Positions 28,505 through 37,496 of a stretch of DNA of 50,664 bases are shown here, one piece after another. The DNA lies in the NCBI GenBank assembly GCA_019747095.1, contig JAIERG010000033.1, positions 1 through 50,664 on the forward strand. Reading direction: 5' to 3'. Both the position numbers and the translations under genes were made by a program. A model generated the notes under the pieces. That model did not search any database, was not told where the DNA came from, and saw nothing but the letters and a program-made list of their open reading frames with translations. This DNA comes from Caulobacteraceae bacterium. GTDB lineage: Bacteria; Pseudomonadota; Alphaproteobacteria; Caulobacterales; Caulobacteraceae. Every line of letters starts with the position of its first letter. Within the stretch, counting starts at the first letter, position 1.

Positions 28505-30067
28505 CTAAGGGCCGACGTCGTTTGCGTCGACGCGTCCGTCGGCGACGACTTCCGGCAGGTTGACGGCGATGCCCAACGTTTCGGCCAGGGCACGATCGCG
28601 CCGGTAGACGTCTTCCCGGAATGCGACGCGTCCTTGCCCGTCCACAAAGGCCGTCCAGTAGAGAAGGCGTACGCTGATTTCTCGACCGGTTTGGATGCGG
28701 TCCGTGCGACGTGATGCCTGTGCGGCGTCGAATTCCGCCAACAGGGCGGGATCAGGCGACAGCAGCAGCCGTGCGAACTCGACCGCGTTCTGAACGCGAA
28801 CGCAACCATGTGACCGCTGACGCATAGATAGATTGAACGCGGCCTTGGACGGCGTGTCGTGCAGGAAGATCGCGTAGCTGTCCTGCAGTTCGAACTTGAC
28901 GAAACCGAGCGCGGCGCGCGGTCCGGCTCTCTGAATGACGGTTCCGTTGGAGATGTACATGCCCTGGCTGGCCAGATAGGCGGGCCCGCGAGGCAGGATC
29001 TCGCGACGGGCAATGCCAGCCGGGACATACCATGGCGGATTGGCCACCACGGATGCGAAAGGCCTCTCGAGGCTGGGCGTCTGGGTTGAGGGGGCACCGA
29101 CGACAACCCGGTTGGAGTGAACCGGGCGTCCATCTTTCCAGTAGACCATGATGGCCGCAGCGGTATTGACCTCGATGCGCTCGGGATTCAGCTCGCGCTT
29201 CAGCCAACGGCGACGTTCGAGGTTCAGGGCAATCTGACGGGCGCGGTCCTCAGCACGTGCCCCCAGTGACGCCTGGGTTCCCGGACCTATTCTGCCGTCT
29301 GCCGCGAGGCCATGCCGCGCCTGGAAGCCCCGGACCGCCTGTTGAAGCTCGGGACCATAGACAAGGCCATCAGCGGTCAGCCGGGCCCCGGCTTCAGCCG
29401 ACAGATCGCCTTCAGCGACCAGTCGGGCGATGATCATGGGAACGCGGTTGTCGCTGTTGCCGGGTTCGATGGTCCCGGCGCGAACCGGGAACACCGGCCA
29501 ACCGCCCTCGTTGATGATCCGGCGATAGCGAACGTAGCCCGCCGACAGATTATTGTAGCCGATATCGGTCGGGGCCAGCCCCTCGAACCACTCGACCAGA
29601 CGGTTCTGGGCCAGGGCATCGTTGAGGCCGAGCGGAACGTCGACGACGTTCTTCTGCATTTCCCACAGCTCTTCGACCGTCTCGGGACGGACGGCCCCGA
29701 AAGCGAGGACACGTGCGTACTTCAGGGCCGCTGCTGTCGTACGCAAGTCTGCGCTTTCAGGATCGGCCGCCAGCCCTACGAAATCGAAGTATTCGTTCTT
29801 CGAGAGTCCGTGTCGCTCCGCACGGCTGGCGGCTTCGTTGAGACGGCGCAGCCGCTCGGCGTTCCATACGCGACGCCAGCTATTGAGCTCATAGAAGGCC
29901 CTGACGTCAGCCTGTTCCGACGCCGGTAACCGACCGATCTGGGCCTGGTAGGCGGCGAAGTAGGGACTGTCGCTGGTTGTCGCAGGAGCCTGATAGGCTG
30001 TTTGAGCCACCGCCGGAGCTGCCATGGCCGCCGCAGCAGCACCCAGGGTCAATTCACGTCTGTTCAT
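28505..30067 (-). CDS. L,D-transpeptidase (YcbB type)
   Basis: A 520-residue periplasmic enzyme linking or remodelling peptidoglycan stem peptides. The twin-arginine-like signal MNRRELTLGAAAAAMAAPAVAQ is followed by a helical N-terminal scaffold, a peptidoglycan-binding motif (AVRGFQARHGLAADGRIGPG) and the catalytic YkuD domain with RSHGCVRVQNAVEFARLLL, whose cysteine is the nucleophile. This long, scaffolded layout is the YcbB/LdtD type. An open frame runs on antisense through rpmE and the exporter as far as 32299, but the gene starts at ATG 30067. Confidence 0.92.
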   Translation of the reverse strand: MNRRELTLGAAAAAMAAPAVAQTAYQAPATTSDSPYFAAYQAQIGRLPASEQADVRAFYELNSWRRVWNAERLRRLNEAASRAERHGLSKNEYFDFVGLAADPESADLRTTAAALKYARVLAFGAVRPETVEELWEMQKNVVDVPLGLNDALAQNRLVEWFEGLAPTDIGYNNLSAGYVRYRRIINEGGWPVFPVRAGTIEPGNSDNRVPMIIARLVAEGDLSAEAGARLTADGLVYGPELQQAVRGFQARHGLAADGRIGPGTQASLGARAEDRARQIALNLERRRWLKRELNPERIEVNTAAAIMVYWKDGRPVHSNRVVVGAPSTQTPSLERPFASVVANPPWYVPAGIARREILPRGPAYLASQGMYISNGTVIQRAGPRAALGFVKFELQDSYAIFLHDTPSKAAFNLSMRQRSHGCVRVQNAVEFARLLLSPDPALLAEFDAAQASRRTDRIQTGREISVRLLYWTAFVDGQGRVAFREDVYRRDRALAETLGIAVNLPEVVADGRVDANDVGP

Positions 30068-30158
30068 TCTCGCATCGCCTTCGCCCGGCTCCCTGTGGAT
30101 TGCGGCATGCAAGCCCCACGGGTCGAACCGGCGCATGTTACTGACGTTCCGGGCAAAC

Positions 30159-30185
30159 AAAAAGCGCCGGTCGAACGACCGGCGC
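30159..30185 (-). terminator. Rho-independent terminator of rpmE
   Basis: On the minus strand, GCGCCGGTC, loop GTTC, GACCGGCGC is a perfect 9-bp stem (30164-30185), followed by TTTTTG (30163-30158). It lies about 30 bases after the rpmE stop and before the transpeptidase start, insulating the two. Confidence 0.88.
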
Positions 30186-30216
30186 CTTCCGTGCTGTCGC
30201 AGTGACAGTCGAGCGA

Positions 30217-30441
30217 CTACTTCTTGATGAAGCCGCCAAACTTGTTGTTGAAGCGCGAGACGCGACCGCCGCGGTCCATCAGCTGTTGGTTGCCGCCGGT
30301 CCAGGCCGGGTGCGTCGATGGATCGATGTCCAGGTTCAGCACGTCGCCTTCCTTGCCGTAGGTCGAGCGGGTCTTGTAGCTCGTGCCGTCGGTCAGGGTG
30401 ACGGTGATGAAGTGGTAGTCCGGGTGGGTGTCGGGCTTCAT
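30217..30441 (-). CDS. rpmE: Ribosomal protein L31
   Basis: A 74-residue protein of the large ribosomal subunit: [19 protein letters not shown], then [20 protein letters not shown]. The CxxC zinc ligands of zinc-binding L31 are absent, as is usual in alphaproteobacteria. ATG 30441 gives the standard N-terminus. It has its own terminator and is divergent from the exporter gene. Confidence 0.95.
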   Translation of the reverse strand: MKPDTHPDYHFITVTLTDGTSYKTRSTYGKEGDVLNLDIDPSTHPAWTGGNQQLMDRGGRVSRFNNKFGGFIKK

Positions 30442-30577
30442 GGTCGTGGCGTCCGGTCTCTGGCGAGGACGATGCCGACCGTCCCAGCGCAAAATAGAGA
30501 AAATCCCGCCAGATGCCCGGCGGGAGCGAGCCGCGGCGTTTACACCGGGGGGGCTTCCGGGGCAAGAGGCGCAGCCC

Positions 30578-32440
30578 ATGACGAACGCCGCCGCGCCGAT
30601 CCCTGATTCCGCCTCCGGTCCAGCGGCCGCGCCGGGCCGCCCGGGGGCCGGGGCGGTGCTGGTCGAGCAGATCGGCGAGGCCGGGGAACGGCGGGGAAAA
30701 ACGCGCGATGTGCGGCCGCTGCTTCGACTCTGGCCTTATCTGGTCCGGCATCGGCTGGACGCCTTCATCGCCCTGTTCTGGCTGCTGGCGTCCACGACGG
30801 CGTCGCTGGCCCTGACGGCGACGGCGCGCGGGGCCATCGACCACGGCTTCGAGAATGGCGGTAGCGACATCGACCGCTGGTTCCTGTTCCTCGGGGCCAA
30901 TGCCGTGGCGCTGGGGATCGCGACGGCCGTCCGCTACTTCTACGTCACCAAGACGGGCGAGCGGGTCATCGCCGATCTGCGGAAGGCGCTGTTCGAGCGG
31001 GTGCTGACCCTGGACCCGGCCTTTTTCGCCAGGATGCGGACCGGCGAGGTGCTGAGCCGCCTGACGACCGATATCGCCCTGGTCGAGACCTTGCTGACGA
31101 CGGCGGTGTCGTTTGCGTTGCGCAATCTGCTGACGCTGATCGGCGGGATCGTGCTGCTGTTCATCGTCAGCCCCAAGCTGACAGGCCTGGTCCTTCTGAC
31201 CGCGCCGCTGCTGCTGGGGCCCGTGTTCGTTTTCGGACGACAGGTCAGGAAGCTGACCGTGAAATCGCAGGACCGCTTCGCCAATGCGGTGGGCTTCGCG
31301 GGCGAGAGCGTCGACGCCATCGAGACGGTGCAGGCCTTTGGACGCGTCACAAGCGCCGCGACACGATTTGGAGCCGTAGTCGAGGAGGCGTTCGGTGTGT
31401 CCCTGACCCGCATCCGGGCGCGGGCGTGGATGACGGCCCTGGTGATCGTGGTGATCTTCGGGGGCATCACCTTCGTTCTGTGGCTCGGCGCCCAAGATGT
31501 GGCGGCAGGGACCATGACGCCCGGAGCCCTGCTGCAGTTTGTGCTGCTGTCGGTGTTCACCGCCGGAGCGGTGGGCGCGCTTGGCGAAAGCTGGGGCGAC
31601 GTTCAGAAGGCTTCTGGCGCCATGGAGCGGATCGACGAGCTGATGCGGGCCGTGCCGCAGATCGCGGCGCCGGAGCGCCCCTTGCCGCTGCCGTCGCCGC
31701 CGGAGGGGCGGGTGGCGATGGCGGGCGTGCGGTTCGCCTATCCGGGTCGGCCCGACCTGCCGGCGCTGAAGGGGTTCGATCTGACCGTGCGGCCAGGCGA
31801 GACGGTGGCTCTGGTCGGCCCGTCGGGAGCGGGCAAGTCGACGGTGTTCCGGCTGTTGCTGCGCTTCTACGATCCCCAGGCGGGGTCGGTCAGCGTCGAT
31901 GGCGTCGATGTGAAGGTCGCCGATCCGGCCGAGGTGCGCGCCCGCTTCGCCTGGGTCTCGCAGGAGGCTCCGCTGTTCTCTGGGTCTGCCTTGGAAAACA
32001 TCCGCTTCGGGCGCGAAGCCGCTAGCGAAGATGAAGTCCGCCAGGCCGCCGAGGAGGCCCAGGCGCTGGGCTTCGTCGAGGCCTTGCCGGAAGGGTTCGC
32101 CACGCCACTGGGCGAACGCGCCAAGAGCCTGTCGGGCGGCCAGCGGCAGAGGCTGGCCATCGCGCGCGCCCTGGTGCGTGACGCACCGATCCTGCTGCTG
32201 GACGAGGCAACCAGCGCGCTCGACGCCGAGAACGAGGCACTGGTTCAGGCGGCGCTGGATCAGGCGATGGAGACGCGGACGACCCTGGTCATCGCCCACC
32301 GCCTAGCGACCGTGCTTCGCGCCGACCGCATCGTCGTCATGGAAGACGGGAAAGCGGTGGAGGAGGGGACCCACCACGAGTTGGTCGCCAGGGGCGGGCT
32401 CTATGCAAGGCTCGCGGAGCTGCAGTTCTGCGAAAGCTGA
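30578..32440 (+). CDS. MsbA-like ABC exporter (membrane and ATPase domains fused)
   Basis: A 620-residue half-transporter that would act as a dimer in the inner membrane. After an Ala/Pro-rich extension come six membrane helices (about 55-330), then the ATPase domain with [24 protein letters not shown] and [14 protein letters not shown]. It resembles the MsbA-related subfamily found in alphaproteobacteria. The substrate (lipid, drug or peptide) cannot be read. ATG 30578 is chosen; upstream in-frame sequence overlaps the leader of rpmE. Confidence 0.9.
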   Translation: MTNAAAPIPDSASGPAAAPGRPGAGAVLVEQIGEAGERRGKTRDVRPLLRLWPYLVRHRLDAFIALFWLLASTTASLALTATARGAIDHGFENGGSDIDRWFLFLGANAVALGIATAVRYFYVTKTGERVIADLRKALFERVLTLDPAFFARMRTGEVLSRLTTDIALVETLLTTAVSFALRNLLTLIGGIVLLFIVSPKLTGLVLLTAPLLLGPVFVFGRQVRKLTVKSQDRFANAVGFAGESVDAIETVQAFGRVTSAATRFGAVVEEAFGVSLTRIRARAWMTALVIVVIFGGITFVLWLGAQDVAAGTMTPGALLQFVLLSVFTAGAVGALGESWGDVQKASGAMERIDELMRAVPQIAAPERPLPLPSPPEGRVAMAGVRFAYPGRPDLPALKGFDLTVRPGETVALVGPSGAGKSTVFRLLLRFYDPQAGSVSVDGVDVKVADPAEVRARFAWVSQEAPLFSGSALENIRFGREAASEDEVRQAAEEAQALGFVEALPEGFATPLGERAKSLSGGQRQRLAIARALVRDAPILLLDEATSALDAENEALVQAALDQAMETRTTLVIAHRLATVLRADRIVVMEDGKAVEEGTHHELVARGGLYARLAELQFCES

Positions 32441-32449
32441 TTGCCGGTT

Positions 32450-33493
32450 TCAGGGACGAACGGAACGGGCCGCGACGGCGATGCTCGGATGGTCGGTGAA
32501 CACGGCGTCGACGCCGAGCCGGTAGAAGCGCCCCAGCCAGCCCGCCATGTCGCCGATCTCGTGGTCCTCGCCGCCCCGGAACTCGACGGGCAGGAACACA
32601 TCCTCCGCGCGAAAGGTCCAGACCACGACTTTCAGCCCGGCGGCATGGGCGTCGGCGACCAGCGTTGTCGCGGTCGGGGCAGCCCCGGAGGCATCGCGGG
32701 GGTAGATCAGGCCGGTCTCAACGCCGATGGCGTCCGCATAAGTCGCGATCTCCGCCAGCCCTTCGGGTTGCGCCATCGCGCTGTAGGTCGTGTCGGGCCG
32801 GTCGAATGGGCCGCCGAGTGGCGACATCAGCTGGAGCAGGGGCGCGTCCGTCGCCTGATCCAGCGACCGCAGGACACTCACTTCGAACGACTGGATGAGA
32901 ACCGGGCTGTCCGCTGCCATGAGCCCATTGGCGGACAGGGCCTCGATGAGCGGCGGCTCCATCGGCAGGCCGATCAGGGCGAGGTAGGTCGGATGCTTCA
33001 GCTCCGGCGCGACGCCGATAATCCGACCGGATCGCGCCGAGCCTTCGCGGGCGATGTCGATGACCTCCTGAAACGTCAGGATCGGCTCCTGCCCATCGAA
33101 GGCGGCGCTCGCCGGGCGCAGGGCGGGCAGTCGTTCACGGGCGCGGAGGGTGCGGAGCTCCGCCAGGGTGAAGTCTTCGGTGAACCAGCCGGTGACGGGG
33201 CGGCCGTCGATGGTCTTGGTTGTGCGGCGGTCGGCGAACTCGGGGCGGGTGGCGACGTCGGTGGTCTCGGAAATCTCGTTCTCGTGGCGGACGACAAGGT
33301 GACCGTCTTTCGACATCACCAGGTCGGGCTCGATGAAATCCGCGCCCTGATCGATGGCGAGATCATAGGCCGCGCGCGTGTGCTCAGGCCGCTCGCCCGA
33401 GGCACCGCGATGGGCGATCACGTGCGGGTGCGACGGCGTCTGGGCCACGACGGGACCGGCGAACAGCATGGCGGCGAGGATGTACCGGATCAT
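32450..33493 (-). CDS. Secreted glycerophosphodiester phosphodiesterase
   Basis: A 347-residue enzyme hydrolysing glycerophosphodiesters to glycerol-3-phosphate and an alcohol. The signal peptide MIRYILAAMLFAGPVVAQ precedes the GDPD signatures HRGASGERPEHT, EPDLVMSKDGHLVVRHE (metal and acid-base residues) and a late VDAVFTDHPSI. It lies 41 bases after suhB, so the order efp-suhB-GDPD is probably one transcript. Confidence 0.92.
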   Translation of the reverse strand: MIRYILAAMLFAGPVVAQTPSHPHVIAHRGASGERPEHTRAAYDLAIDQGADFIEPDLVMSKDGHLVVRHENEISETTDVATRPEFADRRTTKTIDGRPVTGWFTEDFTLAELRTLRARERLPALRPASAAFDGQEPILTFQEVIDIAREGSARSGRIIGVAPELKHPTYLALIGLPMEPPLIEALSANGLMAADSPVLIQSFEVSVLRSLDQATDAPLLQLMSPLGGPFDRPDTTYSAMAQPEGLAEIATYADAIGVETGLIYPRDASGAAPTATTLVADAHAAGLKVVVWTFRAEDVFLPVEFRGGEDHEIGDMAGWLGRFYRLGVDAVFTDHPSIAVAARSVRP

Positions 33494-33534
33494 GCCCCGA
33501 CGGTAGGGCGCGCCGACGACAGGCGAATGAAGCC

Positions 33535-34341
33535 TCAGGCGGCCTGAAGCACCTTGCGCAGCGCCGGGTGGACCTCGGCGTTGGCGGCGCAGATGGTCGC
33601 GCCGGTCTTGGGATCGCCGTGGTCTTCGATGGAGGTGACGATGCCGCCGGCTTCGGTGACGAACAGGATGCCCGCCGCCACGTCCCAGGGCTTCAGATTG
33701 CGCTCGAAAAAGGCGTCGTAGCGGCCGCACGCGACCCAGGCGAAATCCAGCGCCGCAGAGCCCAGGCGTCGAATACCGGCCACGCGCTGGCCTACGGCGT
33801 GGATGTCCTTGATGGCCTGGGCGTGGCCGGTTTTGCCGATGAAGGGCAGGCCGGTGGCGATCAGGCTCTCGGCCAGATCGCGACGGCCTGAGACGCGGAT
33901 GCGCTGGTCATTCAGGTAGCAGCCCTTGCCTTTTTCGGCCCAGAACAGCTCGTTCAGGATGGGATTGTAGGTGACGCCCGCCACGATCTCGGACGAGCCG
34001 TCGGGCGCTCGGCGCTCCAGCCCCACCGTGATCGCGAAGTGGGGTATGGCGTGCATGAAGTTGGTCGTGCCGTCGATCGGGTCGACGATCCAGGTGTGGG
34101 ACTTGTCCGTGCCCTCGATCAGGCCGCGCTCCTCGCCGAGGAAACCGTAGCCGGGGCGCGCCTTGGTCAGGAGCTCGAACAGGGTCTGCTCGGCCTTGAG
34201 GTCGGCGGCGGTGACGAAGTCGCCGGGGCCCTTGCGCGAGACCTGCAGGTTCGAGACCTCGCCGAAGTCGCGCAGCATGGGGCGGGCGGTCTTGCGGACC
34301 GCGTCGGTCATGACCTGAAGCAGGGCGGAGGCGAGGGCCAT
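33535..34341 (-). CDS. suhB: Inositol monophosphatase family protein (SuhB)
   Basis: A 268-residue magnesium-dependent phosphatase. It has WIVDPIDGTTNFMHAIPHF (metal-binding motif) and the second signature WDVAAGILFVTEAGG. In several bacteria SuhB also joins the rRNA antitermination complex. It is 92 bases downstream of efp. Confidence 0.93.
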   Translation of the reverse strand: MALASALLQVMTDAVRKTARPMLRDFGEVSNLQVSRKGPGDFVTAADLKAEQTLFELLTKARPGYGFLGEERGLIEGTDKSHTWIVDPIDGTTNFMHAIPHFAITVGLERRAPDGSSEIVAGVTYNPILNELFWAEKGKGCYLNDQRIRVSGRRDLAESLIATGLPFIGKTGHAQAIKDIHAVGQRVAGIRRLGSAALDFAWVACGRYDAFFERNLKPWDVAAGILFVTEAGGIVTSIEDHGDPKTGATICAANAEVHPALRKVLQAA

Positions 34342-34433
34342 TCGGGAATCTCCTGGTCCAGCGGTCCTGAAAAGGCGGGCTGCCCGGATCGGTGGAGAAG
34401 TTCAGTGCTCGCCCCGAAGGGCCGTTGGTCGGA

Positions 34434-35003
34434 TCAGTCGGCGCGGCGGACGTATTCGCCGGTGGCGGTGTCGACCACGATGCGCTCGCCCGCTGACATA
34501 TAGGGCGGGATCATGATGCGCACACCGTTGTCGGCGATGGCGGGCTTGTAGGACGACGAGGCCGTCTGGCCCTTCACGGTCGGCTCGGTCTCGGCGACCG
34601 TCAGGGTGACCTGGTCAGGCAACTCTAGGCCGATCGGCCGGCCCTCGTGCATCTCGATGATCACATTCATGCCGTCCTGCAGGTAGGGGATGCGGTCCTC
34701 GCCGACCCAGTCCTTTTGCAACTCGATCTGTTCGTAGGTGCCGCCGTCCATGAAGACGAGGGCGTCGCCCTGTTCGTACAGGAAGGAAAAGTCCTTCTGC
34801 TCCAGCGTGACCCGCTCGACCTTGTCTTCGGAGCGGAAGCGCTCGTTCAGCTTGTTTCCGGTCTCGAGGTTCTTGGCCTCGACGTTGGCGAAGGCGCCGC
34901 CCTTTCCGGGCTTGACGTGAGTCGCCTTGGTCACGACCCACAGCCCATTATTGTGCTGGATCACCATGCCGGGCTTGATGGTGTTCGCGTTGATCTTCGC
35001 CAT
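34434..35003 (-). CDS. efp: Elongation factor P
   Basis: A 189-residue factor that rescues ribosomes stalled at polyproline. All three beta-barrel domains are present: [25 protein letters not shown], with the lysine of the modification loop in PGKGG, then [20 protein letters not shown] and the final [19 protein letters not shown] small stable hairpin (35094-35112) lies in the leader. It heads the probable efp-suhB-GDPD transcript. Confidence 0.96.
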   Translation of the reverse strand: MAKINANTIKPGMVIQHNNGLWVVTKATHVKPGKGGAFANVEAKNLETGNKLNERFRSEDKVERVTLEQKDFSFLYEQGDALVFMDGGTYEQIELQKDWVGEDRIPYLQDGMNVIIEMHEGRPIGLELPDQVTLTVAETEPTVKGQTASSSYKPAIADNGVRIMIPPYMSAGERIVVDTATGEYVRRAD

Positions 35004-35093
35004 TAGGGAATCGCTGAAGCTGGAGCGCGGCCACGGCGGCCTGCGCGAAATCGGGCGCGATCCCTAGAGGAAGCGGCCGGACAGGGCAAGGCG

Positions 35094-35112
35094 GGCGGCC
35101 TTCGGGGCCGCC
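35094..35112 (-). other. GC hairpin upstream of efp
   Basis: GGCGGCC, loop TTCGG, GGCCGCC: a perfect 7-bp stem between the membrane-protein gene and efp. There is no T-run after it on the minus strand, so it is a poor terminator, but it may mark the end of the upstream mRNA. Confidence 0.3.
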
Positions 35113-35128
35113 GTTCGCCATCGTGCTG

Positions 35129-35686
35129 TCAGTGCAGCGTGGCGCCGGTCCGCTCGGCCTTGCGGTCGATGACGTTGCACAGTCGCACGCCCATGGCGGT
35201 CGGGCTGGCCAGCTTCCCGGCCCGGGTGTCGAGCTTGCGGGCCTCATTAGCGAAAGCGGCGGCGAGGCCTGCCGAAGTCATGGCGGCTGCGATCTGCATG
35301 CCCCGGCTGGCAGGGCGCACCGCGATCCAGACGGCGTTGATCGCCTGGGCCCCCGCCCAAAGGATCATGGCTGATGTGCGCTCGGGCCGGGCAGGGGCGT
35401 TCCAGACACGCACGGCCGAAAGCGTGGTCGCAGAGAAGACGGCCGAGAGCAACAGGCTGAACGCCCCGCGAGGACGCTCGGTCACCGGCCCGGCGCCCTG
35501 CAGCACCTGCTCCATCGACCGGCGACGCGGGCCGATGATGCCGCGGGCGAGCGCTGTGGCCATAAGCGCGAACCCGACCGTCACGGCGACGCCGAGCGCG
35601 ACATGGCCAGCGTCCCGCTCGTCCGCGCTTAGGAAATCTGTCGCGGCCTCACGGATATCGTCCAGACAATCGTCGATGTCGCTCAT
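35129..35686 (-). CDS. Membrane protein of unknown function
   Basis: A 185-residue protein with a short acidic N-terminus (SDIDDCLDDIREAATDFL) and four predicted helices (about 30-48, 72-95, 104-120, 128-145), ending in a basic segment with CNVIDRKAERTG. A tryptophan-bearing helix (ILWAGAQAINAVWIAV) faintly recalls the TspO/MBR family, but the proline-rich cytosolic loops and helix count do not fit well, so I leave it unassigned. It lies 51 bases after the XRE regulator gene and may be co-transcribed. Confidence 0.7.
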   Translation of the reverse strand: MSDIDDCLDDIREAATDFLSADERDAGHVALGVAVTVGFALMATALARGIIGPRRRSMEQVLQGAGPVTERPRGAFSLLLSAVFSATTLSAVRVWNAPARPERTSAMILWAGAQAINAVWIAVRPASRGMQIAAAMTSAGLAAAFANEARKLDTRAGKLASPTAMGVRLCNVIDRKAERTGATLH

Positions 35687-35737
35687 GCCTGTGTCCTTCT
35701 GCGACGGAGGAATGGGCTGGTCGCGGCGCGGTTCCGG

Positions 35738-35980
35738 TCAGATCGACTCGTCCGCTGGCAAGGACAGGTCGCCGGGGTCATAGGCATAGTCGAGCAGGTC
35801 GCCCGGCCGACACCCCAAGGCCGCACAGAGCCGGGCGAGCGTCGAAAAGCGGATGCCCTTCACCTTGCCCGACCGAAACAGGGACAACTGGGTTTCGCTG
35901 AGGCCCACCTCGGCGGCGAGGTCTCGAGCCTTTATGCCCTTCGCCACGATCAGGGCGTCCAATGTCACCTGGACGGGCAT
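35738..35980 (-). CDS. XRE-type helix-turn-helix regulator
   Basis: An 80-residue Cro/C1-type protein: IVAKGIKARDLAAEVGLSETQLSLFRSGKVKGIRFSTL is the HTH, followed by LCAALGCRPGDLLDY. It is of the small YozG-like class that pairs with DUF2975 membrane proteins. Its ATG overlaps the DUF2975 stop, so the two are coupled. The two dyads at 36495-36550 are its likely targets. Confidence 0.9.
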   Translation of the reverse strand: MPVQVTLDALIVAKGIKARDLAAEVGLSETQLSLFRSGKVKGIRFSTLARLCAALGCRPGDLLDYAYDPGDLSLPADESI

Positions 35981-36474
35981 CAGATCATCTCATCCAGCTC
36001 GGCCTGAACGCGGCCGGCATGATCGACGACCCGACCCAGCAGAAAGAGCGCTCCGCCGATCATGCCGAGCGTCATGCCCGCGACATCGAAGTAGAGGAAG
36101 CCGCCCCGGCTCTCGCCGATCAGCCGCAGGATGTTGGTGACGCCAAAGACGCTGAGCACGCCGCCGGCCCCAAGCGCCAGGCCGACTTTCCTCAGCGTGC
36201 CCGACAGCGCTGGCTGGATCAGATGTCCCCTTGCTACCTCGCCAAGACCCTGGCCGATGGCCCAGACCCCATAGAGGTAGCAGACCGTCGGCAGGGCGAA
36301 GACGGCCGCACCGATCCCACCGTCCCGGATCACACCGTCGCGAAGCCAGAGCGCCAGCGGAAATCCGATATGCATCAGCGCTAGAAGCCCGCCCACGCTG
36401 ACGACCATGAAGACCGCCAGCCATCGGTACTGAGCGCACAGGCGGCGAAAGGCGGCGGCCTCGTGGGTCGGCAT
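35980..36474 (-). CDS. DUF2975 membrane protein
   Basis: A 164-residue protein with four predicted membrane helices (about 17-35, 50-72, 92-112, 126-146). DUF2975 proteins are usually encoded with a small XRE regulator, exactly as here, and may sense a signal for it. GGAGG lies six bases before ATG 36474. It is divergent from an ABC exporter across an 86-base AT-rich gap. Confidence 0.85.
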   Translation of the reverse strand: MPTHEAAAFRRLCAQYRWLAVFMVVSVGGLLALMHIGFPLALWLRDGVIRDGGIGAAVFALPTVCYLYGVWAIGQGLGEVARGHLIQPALSGTLRKVGLALGAGGVLSVFGVTNILRLIGESRGGFLYFDVAGMTLGMIGGALFLLGRVVDHAGRVQAELDEMI

Positions 36475-36494
36475 GGCATCCTCCGTCTGACTTT

Positions 36495-36515
36495 TCTTTA
36501 ATCTTGACTTAAAGA
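36495..36515. promoter_or_regulatory. Operator-like dyad 1
   Basis: TCTTTAA-TCTTGAC-TTAAAGA, a perfect 7-bp inverted repeat. The core CTTTA-N9-TAAAG recurs exactly 34 bases later. It lies in the divergent promoter region between the DUF2975/XRE pair and the ABC exporter, in unusually AT-rich sequence. Confidence 0.65.
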
Positions 36516-36527
36516 TCAGGTCTTCGC

Positions 36528-36550
36528 AACTTTATCTCTGACTTAAAGTT
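36528..36550. promoter_or_regulatory. Operator-like dyad 2
   Basis: AACTTTA-TCTCTGACT-TAAAGTT, a perfect 7-bp inverted repeat sharing CTTTA-N9-TAAAG and the spacer bases TGACT with dyad 1. It ends next to the GGAG ribosome site of the ABC gene at 36561, so a protein bound here could block its expression. Confidence 0.65.
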
Positions 36551-36560
36551 GGAGTGAGGC

Positions 36561-37496
36561 ATGGCGGCGATCGAGACAGAGGGGCTGACCCGTCGGTTCG
36601 GCCGGCGCACGGTCGTGGACGCCGTTTCAATGACGGTCCCGGATGGGGCGGTTTACGGCTTCCTCGGTCGGAACGGCGCGGGCAAGACTACGACGCTGAA
36701 GATGCTGCTGGGCCTGCTCAAGCCCACGGGTGGCGCCGCCCGGATCGCCGGGCTAGACGTCGCGAAAAACCGCGTCGCGGCGGCGTGGCGGACCGGCACC
36801 CTGCTGGAGGCGCATGGACTCTACGCCAACCTGACGGGGCGAGAAAATCTCGATCTGACCCGCGCCTTGCTGGGCTTGCCTCGCGCCGAGGTAGACCGCG
36901 TGCTGGAGGTCGTCGACATGTCCGTCGATGCGTCCCGGCGTGTCGGCGGCTATTCGCTCGGCATGCGTCAGAGGCTGGGGCTGGCCCGCGCCATGCTGGG
37001 CGCGCCGCCCGTGCTGATCCTCGACGAGCCGACCAATGGTCTGGACCCGGACGGCATCGCCGACATGCGGCGGTTCCTGAAGGCCCTGCCTGAGCGGACC
37101 GGGGCGACCGTGCTGTTGTCCAGCCATCTGCTCGGCGAGATCGAACAAACCGCCACCCATGTGGGCATTCTGAGCGAAGGGCGGCTCGTGCTTGAGGGCG
37201 AACTGGCGCGGCTGAAGGCCGACTTGGCCCCGGAGATCGGCCTGCGCGTCGATGACATCACTCGCGCCCGTGCCGTCCTCGCGCGACACGACCTGACCGT
37301 CGAGGATCAGTCGGACGGGCTGACGCTTCGCCTGCGGCCGGGTCAGGATCACGAGGCCGTCACGGCCGCCGTCAATCGCGACCTCGTGGGGGCCGGCTTG
37401 GCGGTCTTCGCCCTCGCGCCACGCGCCCGCTCGCTGGAAGGCATCTACCGCGCGGTCAGCGCGGCCCCGAAGGTCGGTTCCAAGGAGATCGTCTGA
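36561..37496 (+). CDS. ABC transporter ATP-binding protein
   Basis: A 311-residue ATPase of the ABC-2 export class: GRNGAGKTTT, the atypical signature SLGMRQRLGLARAM (C-loop with LGM instead of SGG, common in this class) and VLILDEPTNGLDPDG. A C-terminal accessory segment (from about 225) is typical of antibiotic- or bacteriocin-export ATPases. GGAG lies six bases before the ATG. Its stop overlaps the permease start by one base. Confidence 0.92.
   Translation: MAAIETEGLTRRFGRRTVVDAVSMTVPDGAVYGFLGRNGAGKTTTLKMLLGLLKPTGGAARIAGLDVAKNRVAAAWRTGTLLEAHGLYANLTGRENLDLTRALLGLPRAEVDRVLEVVDMSVDASRRVGGYSLGMRQRLGLARAMLGAPPVLILDEPTNGLDPDGIADMRRFLKALPERTGATVLLSSHLLGEIEQTATHVGILSEGRLVLEGELARLKADLAPEIGLRVDDITRARAVLARHDLTVEDQSDGLTLRLRPGQDHEAVTAAVNRDLVGAGLAVFALAPRARSLEGIYRAVSAAPKVGSKEIV

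Noticed and set aside
28505..32299. A 1264-codon open frame on the minus strand covering the L,D-transpeptidase, rpmE and the antisense of the ABC exporter
   Set aside because: Only the part up to ATG 30067 has a signal peptide and transpeptidase domains. The rest is antisense to the exporter and rpmE, Arg/Gln-rich, and a terminator lies inside it.
35129..35686. TspO/MBR family assignment
   Set aside because: Only one helix resembles the family; helix count and end motifs do not fit.
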